A stretch of DNA of 64,000 bases from Bilabrum cf. latius. Taxonomy: Eukaryota; Bigyra: Bicosoecida; Bigyra; Bicosoecida. The notes beneath the pieces were generated by a model. That model was given only the letters and a program-made list of their open reading frames with translations, had not been told where the DNA came from and ran no database searches. The stretch covers positions 868,001 to 932,000 of the forward strand of contig OZ237756.1 in NCBI GenBank assembly GCA_965178125.1. Reading direction: 5' to 3'. This document shows positions 44,301 to 57,572 of the stretch, one piece after another. Position 1 is the stretch's first letter. The number at the start of each line of letters is the position of its first letter. The translations under genes and the position numbers were made by a program.

Positions 44301-47300
44301 ACGGGAGATTCAGGTCGTCCACGAAGATGAGCATCTTCCTGCCTGTGGGAGGGCCGAAGGTCCTGCCCGAGCGCTTGTCGATGGAGGAATCCAGCTGGAC
44401 CTGGAGCGCCTTCGAGTCCATGAAGTAGTTCGCGTTGATGACCTTGGTGTCGAAGTGGTCAGGCACCCCGTTCGTCAGGTAGTTCTTCACGAGAGTGGAC
44501 TTGCCTGTCCCCGCCGTGCCCACCAGCATCACGGGGTGGCCCTGCTGCACCACACGGTCCATGAGAGTAGACACCCGCACCGAGTCCACCGTCTGCACGG
44601 TGATACGGTCGAAGGGCCGCTCGTCCGCAGACACGCCGATGGGCACGTGCACGTACTTCTCCACCTTTTCCGCCCAGGGCCGGAACTCGTGCTCCTCCTT
44701 GTTGTAGTAGAAATCGAAGCACAGCGCGTCCTCCACGCCCTCATACCCCTTGGGGAACTTGACGTTGGGCGCGGCCATCTCGCACAACAGGTCGTGGAAT
44801 GCCTTGCGGTAGTCCCCGGCCACCCCCTTGGTCTTGTCGACCGTCAGGGCGCCGCCGAAGGACCAGGCCATCGCCAGCACGAAGCAGTGCTCGATATCCT
44901 CGGGGGTCGGCTCGGACTCGGCATCCCAGTCCGACAGGAACGAGTCCATGTAGCGGGTCACGCTCGCCACGCCGGAGATCATCACAACGGGAGTGATGGT
45001 CTTGTACCTCCTGCGCACCTCGTCGGCTGTCCTCTCGATGTACTTGTCGAAGAGGCCAGGCAGGTGGGCACGCTCCACCTCGCGCTCCCTCTTCTGCACC
45101 CACGAGTCCACCATGGGCCTCCACCCCACGTCCGACTCGTTGATGTACAGGATGCCCGCTCGCGATACAGTGGCGGGCGTCGCGTTGGCCAGCGAGTCGA
45201 TCTCGAAGAGCATCCTCATGGCGTCTGACAGCGGCACGCGCTCGTTTGACACGAGCGTCAGCACCTTGTTGTCGTCCATCACAGTGTTCATCGACTCGAT
45301 CCACTCGGCGTCGATGTCGCCGTCCAGCACGCACCACTTGTGCTCCTGGTACGAGTGGAAGCCCAGGTCGCGCGTGTTGCGGCTCATGCCTCGCATTACG
45401 ATGGTCAGGCAGCCCTCCTTCCAGTCCTTGGCCAAGGTCATGTACCCGTACAGCTCGTTGGAGGTCACGGCCTTGGGATTGAACCGCTCGTAGATGCAGG
45501 GCTTCTGCCTCGTCTTGCCCACGTTCTTGGAGTTGGCGAGGGTCCGCCACACCTCGGTCTTGCCCGAGCCCGCGATCCCCAGCACCATCACCGAATGCCT
45601 CACGTCCAGCAGCTCCTGGAACTGCACGACCTTCTTGATGAAGTCGCTGTCGGCCTGCAGGCCCCACTCCACGGCGGCGGCCTCGGCCTCGCTCTGCACC
45701 TTGGTGTCGAACTTGGGCTCGATCTGGTAGTACTTGGGGAACAGATCCTGCACCAGCCGCTTGAAGATGGGCAGGTCGGCCAGCGGCATCTTGGGGGTAT
45801 TGAAGTCGCGGAGTGCCCTCATCAGCACGCCGTCCTCGGGGACGTCAGGCTCGCCTCGCTTGAGACCGCCCGCCACCCGCAGCACAGACTTCATGGACCG
45901 CAGTCCCCAATCGTAGTGGGCCTGCTTGGACAGCAGCTCGGACGACAGGTCGTACAGCGTGACCATCTTGATCGACAGGGGCCGAGCGTTGGCGAAGCCC
46001 TCCGCCATGAGCATGTTCTCGGCGATCAGCGCAAAGTCGGGCCGGATCATGGCACATGACCGGAACAGGGCCTTGAGGTTCTCGGGGAGCTCCGTGCGGC
46101 CGGCGTACCCGGGGTTCATGGTGATGAACATGCCCACCGTGGGGATGAGCGTCACTGTGTCGCCCTGCAGCTCGAAGCTGCCGATGGTCACGGGCGGGGA
46201 GCCAGCGGGCAGGTGCTGGTACTCCTCCGGGCGGTTGGCGGGGTTCGCGAGCAGCTTGACTGCGTCCAGCACCTGCTTGACCTGAGTCGACACCACGGAC
46301 AGCACCTCGATGGAGATGCGGTTGAACTCGTCGAAGCAGCCCCAGGCGCCCACCTGCGCGAGGCCCTTGAAGATGTCGGCCAGGCCCTGGTAATTCATCT
46401 GGTCCGAGCAGTTGAACACGTAGCAGGGCAGAGACAGGGCACGCGCGAGATCCTTCGTGGTCTCCGTCTTGCCGGTACCGGCGGGCCCCGCGGGGGCGCC
46501 GCCCAGCATCAGGCGAAGTGCCATGGTCAGCGTGATGTAGCACCTGTCGGTCAGCGGGGTGATCACCAGCCTGCCCGTGTTGCCCACCCACTCGTAAAAG
46601 TACTTGGACCTGAAATCGGTAATCCGGATGTTGACATCCATGGTCTCGGCCTGCCAGTAGTTGCGCAGCTGCTGCACCCACAGAAAGTTCTCCGGGCTGT
46701 CTGCCTTCTACGCAATGAGGTTGCGCACCACGTCGCGGTTGTGCACGTCCATCGTGATCATAGTGATGATCTTGACTCGCAGCGCCTTGGGCAGCTTGGT
46801 CAGCACGCGGGCGATCAGCGCGTCGAGTCTCTTGATGCAGACCCCGAGGTAAGTCTTCACGGCCATCTCCTGCCCCTGCTCCAGCTCGTCAAGCGCCCGC
46901 TCCGTCTCCTCCGTCCAGTAGATCTGCGCGGCGGTAAGCGCCAACTGGGCCGGGTAACCTTCCAGCCACACGTGCCTGGGCTTGGAGGCATCCGTGTCCC
47001 AGTTCACTGCCGTCTCCTGGGCGTCGTGCAAGATGTGCTTGAGGGTGTTGCGCTGCATCTCGGTGAGGTCGTTCAGCCAGTTCTCCACGGCACCCTGGAT
47101 GACGAAGGGCTTGTAGAACTTTACCTTCTCTCCGTCCTTGGCCGTCATCTCCAGGGCCACGTTTGGGATGGCGCCCTCCTCGGCGGGGGGCTCGAAGGTG
47201 ATCTCCTTGATGGCGTCGTAGCAGTCGCCCAGGAAGGGTACCACCTTGGGCGGGTTGCTGCCGTTGGACAGCGTCGTGAGGAGAGCCTCCGAGGACATAA

Positions 47301-50300
47301 AGTAGAACCGCGGGAACTTCTTCTTCTTCATGTCCAGGTAGTCCTTGAGGCTCTTCTGGCACAGCTCCAGCGAGCCCTGCATGTTCTTGAGGCTCTCGAA
47401 CCGGCCCTCCTTGTTGGCGCTCTCCACTGCGTTGGGAGTCTCCACTGCCTGCTTCATCAGCTCCTTGAACTCTGAGTCCACGCCGGAGAAGCGCTTCGTG
47501 TCCTCTGGCAGGGACATCTGGATGTCCTCGGACTCCATGAAGATGACCTCGAGATCCGCCCAGGACTTGGTCACGCTGCTCCACACCTTGAGCGTCTCGT
47601 CCAGCTTGGTCATGTTGCCGTCCCACTCGTCGATCCGCCCCGAGAAGTGCTCCGCGAACTTGCCCATGCCCTTGATGGTCTGCAGCTCCATCTGGTCGTT
47701 CTCGAGCTGCTCGAGCAGCTCCTCCGAGGGCCGGATGAGCCGCACCTCCGTGTCCTTGTGCTGCGCGAAATCGATCGTGAGCGTGTCCCAGTTCTCCTTG
47801 ATCTTGTCCAGCTTGCGCTCGATCTTGGCCTGCTTCTCGGCCGTCTCCACCACGTCTGCCACGTCCACGGCGTGCCTGTGCAGCTGCAGGTCGAAGATCG
47901 TCTCCAGCGAGAAGTTGGGGTCGTGCCTGTCCAGCTTGTCCACACCGCAGATCTCCGCGAGCTTGCCCCAGTGCCTGTCCCTCATGTAGTTCGAGTGCAG
48001 GTCGTTGATCAGCGGCAGCGTCTCGGTCATGTTCTTGATCCTGTTCTCGATTGTCTTGAACACCTTGTAGGCCCGGATCATGGGGTCGGCATCGCCCATC
48101 TTCTTGAGGTAGTCCTTGAGCTTCTTGTTCCTGTCCTCCAGCTCCTCGGTGTTGACCTCCATCCACAGCGTCTGCTCCCAGTCCTCGTACGTCTTGAGAA
48201 TAGCCCCTTGCAGGTCCCACAGCCGCTTGAGCTGGCCCAGCTCCGCCCTCGTGTCGGCGAACTCCTTGAACGGGTGCACCGGCAGCTCGAACAGCTCCAC
48301 CAGCCGGTTCAGCTGCTCGGCGCCCTCCTCCAGCGTCCTGAGGCGCCCGAAGTACTTGTCCAGCAGGGCGTACGCATCGTCGACCGCCCCCTCGAAGCTG
48401 AAGGGGGCCTCCTTCCTGAACTCGTGCCTGAAAGCCCTCACCTGCTGGAAGTACTCCTCCGCCTGGATCTTGACGTTCTTGGTCTCCTCCGTCTGCATCT
48501 GAAAGATGGACTCCTTCTTGGTGAAGGCCCTCGCCGTGGTGTCGCTGAACTTGATGGGGGCCTCTTCCAGGTAGTCGATGACCCTCTTCTCATCCCCCTT
48601 GGCGTGCTCATCCACCACTAGCTCATCCACGGGCCGGCCGTGGGACTTGAGGAGGGCAAGCGTCCGCTTGATGGGCTCGAAGAGGGCCTTGCGCTTCTCC
48701 ATCGACACGTTCACGCTCCTGATGTGCTGCATCACCGTACGCAGAGGGGTCTTGTCGTCCTGCTCGGGGCTCACCTCGATGGCGAGGCCCTCGTTCACGG
48801 AGGCCATAAAGTCGCGCAGCTCCCGCAGCTGGTCCACCACGAGCTGCTCCAAGTGCGACGCGAACACGTTGGACCACCTGCTCAGCGCCTGGGCGATGGC
48901 CAGCTTGGCCGGCTCGGTGTTGATGCGGACCCACCCAAGGTCCAGCGGGGAGGGCATGCGGGCCACCTTGCCCTGCATGGCATGCAGCTCAGTGAGGGCA
49001 GCGTCGTACTGGTCTAGGTCGGGCAGCTCCAGACGGGTCTGCACCCCCTGCGCCACCTCCTCCTGCTCGCCCTCGCCGTCGTCACCGTCCTCCTTGCCCT
49101 CGCCCGCGCCATCGGCACCCTTGCCCCCCTCCTCGGACACGTCGATCACCACCACGGCCTCCTTGCGGAACCGCTCGAATGCCTCGCTGGGGTCCTGCTC
49201 CCACACCCAGCGCAGCTTCTCGTAATCGGCGCGGAGAGAGCCAGTCTCCTCCTCCGTCTTCCTCAGCTGCTCGTTGATGCGGGCCAGCAGCATCTGCACC
49301 TCCACGTCACCCATCATCTCGCGCACGTACTTGCCGTCCGAGTCGTCGAGCCGCTTCACCTGGGCGGCGGCCTGGTAGAATGACTCCACCCAGCCGTTGA
49401 CGATGGACCAGATAGTGGCGCGCTTGCGCTCCTCCTCGCCCTCGCCGTCAGCGGCCCCCGCCTCACCGTCCCTCGGCATCATGCCCGCCGCCTTGAGGAG
49501 TGCCCTCTGCAGCTGCTTCTCCTCGTCCATCTCCTCCTCCTCAAGCACGTCGGGGTCGAAGCGCACCAGGGGCACGCGCCTCACGTCGGGCCTGTCCTCC
49601 TCGTCGCCCCCGCCGGCTCCATACCCCGCCGTGCCGGCCTCCCCGCTCGCCTCCTTCTTCGCCAGCTCCTCCACCTCACCGGGAGTCGCCACCCGCAGCA
49701 TGGCGGCCAGCGGGTCCGCCCTCGCGGCAGAGGCCCTCCGATCCGCAGTGGCCTCGATGAGCGCAGCGTCGTCGTCCACCTTGAGCTTGAGGACCAGCAT
49801 GGGCTGGATGCCGTTCTTCTTGATGTAGGCCGCGTCCAGCTGCTGGGCGAGGTGCTGCAGCGAGAAGAGGACCAGCTTGGAGAGGCCCCGCACCACGATG
49901 CCGTTCACGAAGTCCACGTACGCCACCCAGTTGGGGTGCGTCTTGGAGACGGACATGAGGCCGTGGGAGGCCTTGAGCGTCTTGTCGATCTCCACGCCGT
50001 CCTGCTTGAGCTTCTAAAAGCGGGCGGTGCGGGAGGTCTTGTACACGGTCTCAAACTCCTTGGGTCCAACCGGCTTGGTCTTGCGCTCCAGGAGAGGCGT
50101 CTCCAGCCAGCGGCTCAGCACGGCAGCCACGGCATCCAGGTTCCTCTTGAGGTCAAAGAGCTGCGTGTGCGTGTCCCTGACGACGGCCTGCACGTCCTCC
50201 ACGAACGCGTCGATGCCCTGGGACTTCCAGGTGAGGTCGTGCAGGCCCTTCTGCATGGCCTGGTCGATCTTCTGGATCTGTTGCCGGAGCAGGGGGGCCT

Positions 50301-52833
50301 CCACGGGGAGCATCTCCTGCATCATCTGGTTGTACCGGTGCACCATGAGCTCCAGGGCGCCCGTCTGCTTGCGGAAGGTCTTGGCGTTCTGGTAGATGTC
50401 CAGGGCCTGCTGGGGCACGTCCAGGTCCAGCAGCAAGAAGTACTTGACCTCACGCAGCAGCCGGGTCAGCGCCGGGTCGAAGTTCACGCTCAGCAGCCGC
50501 TGCTCGATGGGATCACCACCGGCGCCGCCGCTCGCCGCCCCACCCTCCTCGTCGGCGGGGTCGTGCCCTCCCCTCCTCAGCCCCCTGACCAGCAGCGGCA
50601 GCAAAAGCTTCTTCTCCGATGTGTCCTCCAGGTCCGCGCTCCACTCCTCGATGCGGGCCCGCTCGAAGTCGTCGAGCGACGCCATGATCGTCGCGAAGAC
50701 CTTGGCCACCTCCTTGGCCTCCTCCCGCTCCATCACGGCGGGGCCCAGCTCCCTCACCTTGGCCATGGGCACCATGATCCTCTCCTTGAGGCCGCGGCAC
50801 CACGTGAGCGCGCCCGCGATGGGCGGCATGTTGCGAGGGACCGGGGGCGCGTCCCTCTCGGTGAGGAAGATCTCCTGCACGCGCTTGAGGTCCGCTCCTT
50901 GCTGATGCACCAGCGCGATGTGCTTGCGCTCCAGCTCGTCCTGAATCACGGGCCTCTCGAGGAGCGCATCGAACGAGTCGAGCACCTTGAAGCGGCCCAT
51001 CACTGTGGCCTGGCTCTCGAACCCCTGGGTCAAGATGGCGGCCAGCCTCCTCTCGAGCTCCCTAAAGGCGGTCCGGAGGGCGTAGTAATCGTCGTCGAAG
51101 GCGGACTCCTCCACCTGCAGGATGTCGTACTTGACCTCCTTGAAGGCGTTCACGGCCGCGTCGAAATCGGCCCGGATGGCCAGCACCGCGGCCTCCAGGG
51201 CGGCGCCCTTGCTGCCACCGATCTCCACCTTCTCCAGCTTGCGGAACTTCTGGATGGCCTCGGTCATCTCGAGAACGTCGTGGCAGCGCTCCACGAACGC
51301 GTCCAGCCGCAGGAAGAGCGCGTTGCTCTGGATGCGCCATGGGTTGTCGGGGCACTCGGCGTTGGCAGTGGCCTTGTAGTCATCGTACGTCCTCTTGAGC
51401 GCGTCGCACACGCCCAGGACCTCCTTGAGCTGAGCAATGGCCTGGCCCTCCGATGCGCTGTCGATGGCCTCGAAGACCGCCTGCCCGTTCACGTGCTCCA
51501 GAGCCGCGTTGATGACCGCGTTGCAGATCATGCGCACGAGGACCACCAGCCTCGCCGGGGAGTTGTAGTACCTCGAGTTCTTCCAGATGAGCAGCACCAC
51601 GTGCAGGATGGGCCTGAAGAGGCGATCGAGCTCCTTGAATTCCTGCGGCGAGGACAGCTTCTGGAACCAAGACTCGAGGGTCCGGAGGTACTTGAGGTTG
51701 TCGTTGGCCTCGGCGCGGGCGGCGAACACCTCCCTGCAGAGCTTGGCGAAGGGGGTACAGTAGGTAGACCGCGACACGTCCAGGAACTGCAGCACTCGCC
51801 TGACCCTCTCGGACTGCAGCTGGTCAAACACGGCGTTGAGGTGGGAGGCCTTGGTCCTCCAGAAGGCGATCTCCGCGTCGGGCGTGGGGTGCGCGCCGCC
51901 CTTGAGCATCTGCTCCGGTTCCTGCCGGAGCACCCCCTTGATCTGCTTGGTCCATGTGACGATTGCGCCCTCCAGCAGGTGCACCTTGTCCTTGGTCGAC
52001 AGGCCGCCCGAGCCCGAGCCCGCGCCCCCTGCGGAACCGGCCCCGCTCGCGGCGCCGCCCTGGTCCAGCACGGGCAAGGGCAGAGCCACCTCTCCCTTGG
52101 TGTGTCCCACCGTCACCGCCACGTGGGCCAGGAAGCTCTGCAGCTTGTCCACGAGCTCCCTCGATGCCACGTCCCCCCAGCCCTTCTGGTTGGAGGGATT
52201 GGTGAGCAGGGGCAGGTAGACGTCCCTGACCACCCTATCGAGGTGCTGGAGGGCATCCGCGGTGAGGTCGTGGCATGTGATGAGTGCGGATGGGTCCTCC
52301 TTATCCACTGGGCCGGCCTGCCCCTTGAGGAAGTAGACCAGCTTGCCGCCCTTGGGAAGCCGCTTCGGGACATCAAGAGCGGTGGTCATGCTGTCAGAAT
52401 ACACGAGGAGCAGGCGCTTTTCAGAGTCCTCCATGAACTGGTCCACGCGCTCCTGCGTCTCGGGGTCCCTCCATCCCTTCTCAAACTTGTCGGGCTGCGG
52501 GATATCAACACACGCAGGCAATCGGGGGGCTCAGTTTCGCGCAGCGATGAATAATTCAGGGAAGCAAGCGACAAGCCAAGGCACTACATCTGAGTAATAT
52601 ACATAATATGGTCACCAGGTCCTTGTAGCTACCGCTGGTTCTGCAACGCCGGAGTGCTTCACACCTAGCCGTTGTAGCACCTTGCACCAGCAAGACGCAC
52701 ACCAAGCAACTCGCGAAGAGAGCAGAGAGCACCTACTAAAGTAGTAACTTACTTTCAAATGCTTATATGCGGTCTTTAGCCTCTGCTCAAGCCATGACTT
52801 GCGGGGATCTGTCTTGGATTCCTCCTCGGCCAT
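38374..52833 (-). CDS. Outer-arm axonemal dynein heavy chain, gamma/DNAH5-DNAH8 type
   Basis: Motor subunit of the flagellar outer dynein arm. Exon 1 is 52753-52833 (27 codons, donor GTAAGT), exon 2 is 38374-52494 (acceptor CCGCAG), giving 4,733 residues with TGA at 38374-38376. The splice joins WLEQRLKTAYKHLK to PDKFEKGW, the conserved gamma-chain start. P-loops lie at about 2030 (GPAGTGKT, AAA1), 2332 (GIAGSGKTEVW, AAA2), 2685 (GTAGTGKST, AAA3) and 3038 (GVGGSGKQ, AAA4). The stalk coiled coil and microtubule-binding region follow AAA4. The C-terminal ends WVMAGVCLLQ, as usual. Six TAG codons are read as Gln: 50014, 46708, 43489, 41269, 40636, 39769. The one at 43489 replaces the conserved Gln of the R-x-L-x-Q-P motif before AAA4. 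Length agrees with the family. One intron only, at the very 5' end. Confidence 0.96.
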
Positions 52834-53056
52834 TGTCTCGTCTCCGTCTCAATCACCAGGTGGTTTATAGAGCTGAGAAGCCCAGCTGATGAATCTCAGT
52901 AATCACAAGTAAAGATTGCGAAGAGACTGTAAGTTAGCTACCGGCAGATGCGGCAGCAAACTCGATTAAGGAATCGTCCAGCCGTTTGTCGAATTGTCTG
53001 ATATTTGGAGCTGGTAACGTGCCATAGTATCAACCGGGCGGATCCATGACGATCCG
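52834..53056. promoter_or_regulatory. Short divergent promoter region, dynein/racemase
   Basis: 223 bp between the start codons of the dynein heavy chain (minus) and the racemase-like gene (plus). It must serve both genes. No specific box is claimed. Confidence 0.45.
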
Positions 53057-54400
53057 GTGCCTATTTACGATATGCGGATCATTCTCCCTCGCATATTGCA
53101 TAATCCATTATGGAATAGTGTAATATGTTTCTGTGCAGGCACAGTATGCGCGGCGGGGGCAGCCTTGGTCGGATACTACGCACTATCGCGGTCGAGAAAT
53201 AGAGAGCTCACCCTTTATGATGATGTTCGTGATTTACTTTACTTGAAATCACAAAAAAATGCGCTGGATTCCTCACTGAAATCACTTCCCATCAACATAT
53301 TGGACATCATGATGGCGGGCGCGCGCATCTTTAAATACACCAACCGGACGAGGATCGCGACTTCGAGGACGATGGATAAGCTGGCCTGCATGGCTACGAG
53401 TGCACCTCCAGAGCCCGAGCAATCAGTGCCCCGTCGCGTGCTTTTCAAGTGCGAGTGCTTCTAGCGGAGCGGGTCCTTCAAGTTCCGCGGGGCAACCAAC
53501 GCGGTCCTCTCGCTGAGTGACGAGCAGGCCAAAAAGGGGGTCGTCACGCATTCCTCCGGGAATCACGCCCAGGCCCTGGCCCTCGCAGCCAAGCAGCGAG
53601 GCATACCGGCATACATCGTCATGCCGCGCACGGCCCCAGCCATCAAGCAGAGGGCCGTGAGAGGCTACGGAGCCGAGGTGACGCTGTGCGACCCGAGCAA
53701 CGAGGCCAGGGAACAAGCGGCGCAGGAGGTCGCAAAGCGCACGGGTGCGTTTCTCGTGCACCCCTCCAACGAGCCCATGGTCATGGCGGGCCAGGGAACA
53801 ATGGCCATCGAGCTGCTCGCCTAGGCACGGGAGGAGCTGGGCTCTCCCAGCGACGGGGGGCCAATCCTGGATGCGGTGATCGTGCCAGTGGGCGGGGGCG
53901 GGATGCTATCGGGGGTGGCCGTGGCGCTGCGAACCGTAGACCCCAGAATACGAGTCATCGCAGCGGAGCCCGAGGGCGCTGACGATGCCTATCGATCGCT
54001 TGCTGCAGGTGCCCTGCAGGCCCACAGGGAGGGGCACCCGGACACTGTGGCAGACGGGCTCAAGACGACCCTGGGCAGCAACACGTGGCCCGTGGTGAGG
54101 GATCTGGTGGACCGCGTGGTGCTGGTATCGGAGGAGCAAATCAAGGAGGCGGTGAGGCTCGTGTGGGAGCGGATGAAGCTGGCGGTGGAGCCCAGCGCGG
54201 GGGTGGGTGTGGCGGCTCTGATGAGCGAGGAGGTGAGGGGGATTGCGCGACTGCGACGCATCGGGGTGATCTTGTGCGGGGGCAACGCGGATGTGGGCAA
54301 GGTGGGTGCCTGGCTGTCGGAAGGCAATGAGGCGGGGAGCGATGGCGCAGCAGAAGAGGCGGGGGCGGCTCCTGGTGGGGCGGGGGCGGAGGAGACTTGA
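53057..54400 (+). CDS. Serine racemase / threonine dehydratase-type PLP enzyme with N-terminal membrane segment
   Basis: 447 residues, ATG 53057 to TGA 54398-54400, no intron. The PLP fold type II core shows the lysine motif SGSFKFRGA, phosphate-binding SSGNHAQAL, the Gly loop VPVGGGGMLSG and ILCGGNADV near the C-terminus, as in serine racemase and biosynthetic threonine dehydratase; no ACT-type regulatory domain is present, which favours the racemase/catabolic group. TAG 53462-53464 stands for the conserved Gln in FQ(K/R)(S/T)GSFK, and TAG 53822-53824 for the conserved Gln ending the ...IELLxQ helix before the central strand. A hydrophobic segment (VICFCAGTVCAAGAALVGYY, about residues 22-41) precedes the catalytic domain, which is unusual for this soluble family and suggests membrane anchoring or targeting. 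Substrate (Ser or Thr) is not decided. Confidence 0.9.
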
Positions 54401-54775
54401 ATGGCACGAATAATTGGATGTTGGTTTTCTTCGGTGTATTGGTTCGCGCTTCTCGCGAAGATCCAAGTGCCACTTTTTGTGGTCAATCTTGATGCCCTGG
54501 GGCGCACTCGTCACTAGCGCGGCCTGGACTCTTTGGCCCGTTCAGTTTGTCACAGGCTGCTGGGAAGCGAATAGACTAGGAGACACCCAGGCGCGGTATT
54601 TTTGTGCCTGTGTGTTCCCTTGGCGTTGCATTTACCGTAGCATCGCATTTATTGGACTGGCAGAGCAGACCCGCAACCAACCTTTGCAAGACGCTGCTGG
54701 GAGGTACTGGGCTTGATACTCCCATCATAAGGGATTCAATACACGGCCAGCGGCTCTGTACTGAATAGTTTTAGG
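54401..54775. other. Intergenic, nothing recognised
   Basis: 375 bp between the racemase-like and coiled-coil genes on the same strand. It holds one copy of CACTCGTCAC (54505). No gene or named element was recognised. Confidence 0.55.
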
Positions 54776-57343
54776 ATGGCTGCGGTTGGCGATCCCAATG
54801 CGCGAATTAAATCCCTCGAGGAGCAGCTCCAGGCTGAAAAGGATAGGTGCAAGCAGATGGATAGGACGGTCACCCGGCTGCGGACGCTGAACTCCAACGG
54901 GGATAAAGAGCTACGACGGGTTAGCGAGATTCTCACAAAGAGTTAGAACGCAAGGGCCTTGCAGGATGCCATCCGAGAGAAGGATGATATGATAAAGAGC
55001 AACAAGATGCTTCAGGACTTGATCCGAACAACGAGTGAGGAAGCAGAGGCACATCGCTCTGCGAAAGAAAAGCTAGAAGCCCAAGTAGAATCATTACATG
55101 CTCGGCTGAGCCATCTTGGAAAGAAGACGGACGGCGAAGGCGAAGCCGCCAAGCCCGAAGCGACCAGCGGGGCGGGCCAGGCAGGCGGGTCCGGGGCGAG
55201 CGCTCCCGCCGAGGCAGAGCCCAGCGCAACGGAGCGCCTGCAGCTGGCCCAGTAGGAGCTGGAGCGCCTGGAAAAAGCCGCCCTGGACGCCAAGCGGCTC
55301 GCATCCGCGGACGAGAGCGACTCGGACGCGAAGGCCAGGAGCGACGCCGCCGAGGAGGCCGTCACATCCGCCAAAGATTGGGTCACAAAACTGGAGGACG
55401 AGGTGCAGGCGGAATCGGAGCGGAAAATCAAGGAGCAGCGGGAGAGGGACCGTGAGCTTAGGAAGGAGAGGACCAAGCAGAGGGAGCTGGAGGCAAGGGC
55501 GAGCAAGGCGGAGGAGGCGCTGGAGGCCGTGCGCAAGGAGCTGGAGGAGGCCAGGGAACAACTGTCCAAGGCCACGGCGCAGCAGGAGCAGGCGGGAAGC
55601 GCCGCGGGTAAGGCGCAGGAGGCTTTGGTGAGGAAGCACGTCGAGGCGGAGGAGCGGGCAAGCGAGCTCTCGTCCAAGCTGGAGGCGGTGGAGGCGGCGC
55701 GGGCGCAGCTGGAGGCATCGCTGGAGGACGAGAGGAAGAAATGGAACGAGGAGAGGGCGGCGCAGGCGGAGCAGATGGTAGATGCGATCGAGCAGGCCAA
55801 GAAATCAGCGGCCGAAGTGGCCGTCAAGGCCGCCATGCAGGACGCCGAGGCCAAGCACGGCAAGGAGCTGGAGGCCGCCCGCAAGGAGGCAAAGGACGCT
55901 GCAGAGGCGGCGGCCAGGGCCAAAGAGGAGGCGGGGCAGGCGGCAAAGCACGAAGACATTGTGGCGAAGCTGACCGAGGCGGCCGCGAAAGCAGAGGAGC
56001 AGGCCAAGGAGTCGGAGGAGAAGGCTGCCGCGGCGGAGAAATCGGCCGAATCGGCGCGGCAAAAGGTGATCTCGAGGGAGAGGAAGATCCAGCAGCTGGG
56101 GGAGGAGGCTGCGCAAGCGGAGAGCAGGGCAAAAGACGAGTCTAGCAGGAGGGAAGAGGCAGAGGCGGCCGCGGCCCAGGCCCACAGGGAACAAGCCAAG
56201 GCAGAGACGCTCGCGCAGGAGCTCAAGGACCGCCTAGAGGCAGCGGAGTAGGCGGCGGAATCGGCGCGCGAGGCGGCCCAGCGGGCGCGAGACGAGCTAG
56301 CGGCGGCCATCGAGGCCCGGACCGCAGCCGAAGAGGCACAGGAGGAGGCCCAGGAAGGCCGCAAGGAGGCCGAGGGCAAGCTCAAGGGGCTGCAGGAGGA
56401 AGCCGACAGGCTGCGGGAGGAAGCCACCAACTTTGAGGACCGCTTGGAGGAGCAGAATGCGAGGCACAGGCTCCACATGAAGAAGACGGAGCAGCTGGTC
56501 AAGGACCTCAAGCCGCAGCTGAGACAGGAGCTGGAGAAGGGCAAGAAGCTCGAGGCAGAGACGGAGAGGCTCAGGCGGGATTTGGACAGGGCACGGGCGG
56601 CCGTGGCCAAGGCGCAGCAGGCCCAGGGAACAAGGGCACCGCAGAGCGCGCCTGGGGTCAGCGGCGGAGGGCCGGGAGGCATGCGAGGCACGCCGACGGG
56701 GAGGGCAGGGGCGGGCGGGGGGCCCGGATCGGCGGGCGCGGGCGCGCGGGCCGGGGCGTCTGTTGCCGGCCGGGGTGGCGGTTCAAGGCGATCTCTACTG
56801 GGTGGAGGTCGAGGCAGGGGCGCGGGCGGGTCGCCGGCCCTGCGTGGCGGCTCTGCTGGGAGCAACGGCAGGGGCAGGGGCAGGGGGCGAGGAGGAGGAA
56901 GAGGAGGAGGTTCCCCCATGCCTGCGGGAGGCGTGGATGCCGAGACCTTGCAGCTGCTGTCGCAGCGGATGCAGGCCGCGGTGCAGCGGGCGGGCGAGCA
57001 CGAGGCCAAGGTCAAGTACTTGGAGGGGACGGTGCGGGAGCTGCAGGGCGAGCTGAAGGCCACCAAGGCGCTGCTGAGGCAGCACACGCGCACGGCCGCT
57101 GCATCCATAGAAGGGGCGGCGGATGCTGCAGTGGAGGCGGCTGCCAAGGGGCCTGGAGCAGTCGTGCAGCTGCGTGCCCTTGCGAGCAAGCGGGGCGAGG
57201 AGATTCAGAGGCTCAAGGGAGACGTGAGGACGATCGCTGGGGAGCTCGCCAAGGTGCAAGGGGGAGGGGACGCGGGTGCGAGTGGGGATGGGGCGGCGGG
57301 AAGCTCGGACGGTGATGCTGCCTCTGGCGGTGATGGAAAATGA
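54776..57343 (+). CDS. Long coiled-coil protein with Gly-rich linker
   Basis: 855 residues, ATG 54776 to TGA 57341-57343, with TAG as Gln at 54944-54946, 55253-55255 and 56249-56251, each inside a heptad stretch (LQLAQ-Q-ELERLE; RLEAAE-Q-AAESAR) where Gln fits. Residues 1-620 are nearly all Ala/Glu/Lys/Arg coiled coil. A Gly/Arg-rich linker (about 630-720, GRGRGRGRGGGRGGG) separates a last coiled coil (ETLQLLSQRMQAAVQRAGEH...KYLEGTVRELQGELKATKAL). No catalytic domain is seen. It could be a cytoskeletal, basal-body or vesicle-tether protein; sequence alone does not decide. Confidence 0.85.
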
Positions 57344-57572
57344 GCAGTCCCATCCTGGGATCGCGAGGGTTATTATCTTTAATCAAACTGTGCTGCCGAC
57401 CGCCTCAGTGTCACATCCCGTGCGAGAGGGAACCCCCCGTTCCGATGGATGGGCTCGCATTTATACGTAGTGCGCGGGGCCAAGGGGAGTTGTCTCTGTG
57501 AATTTGACATTTTGACGGCGTAAAGTGGAAGGAATCCATTCAAAAGTGTGCCAAAACGAGCTCGAATTCGAA

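Noticed and set aside
46213-52554. Plus-strand ORFs of 420 and 900 codons opposite dynein
   Set aside because: Same cause: antisense of highly GC3-biased dynein codons.
38374-52833. Dynein as a pseudogene broken by stop codons
   Set aside because: All interruptions are the same codon, there is no frameshift over 14 kb, and all P-loops are intact. Decay would produce TGA, TAA and indels as well.
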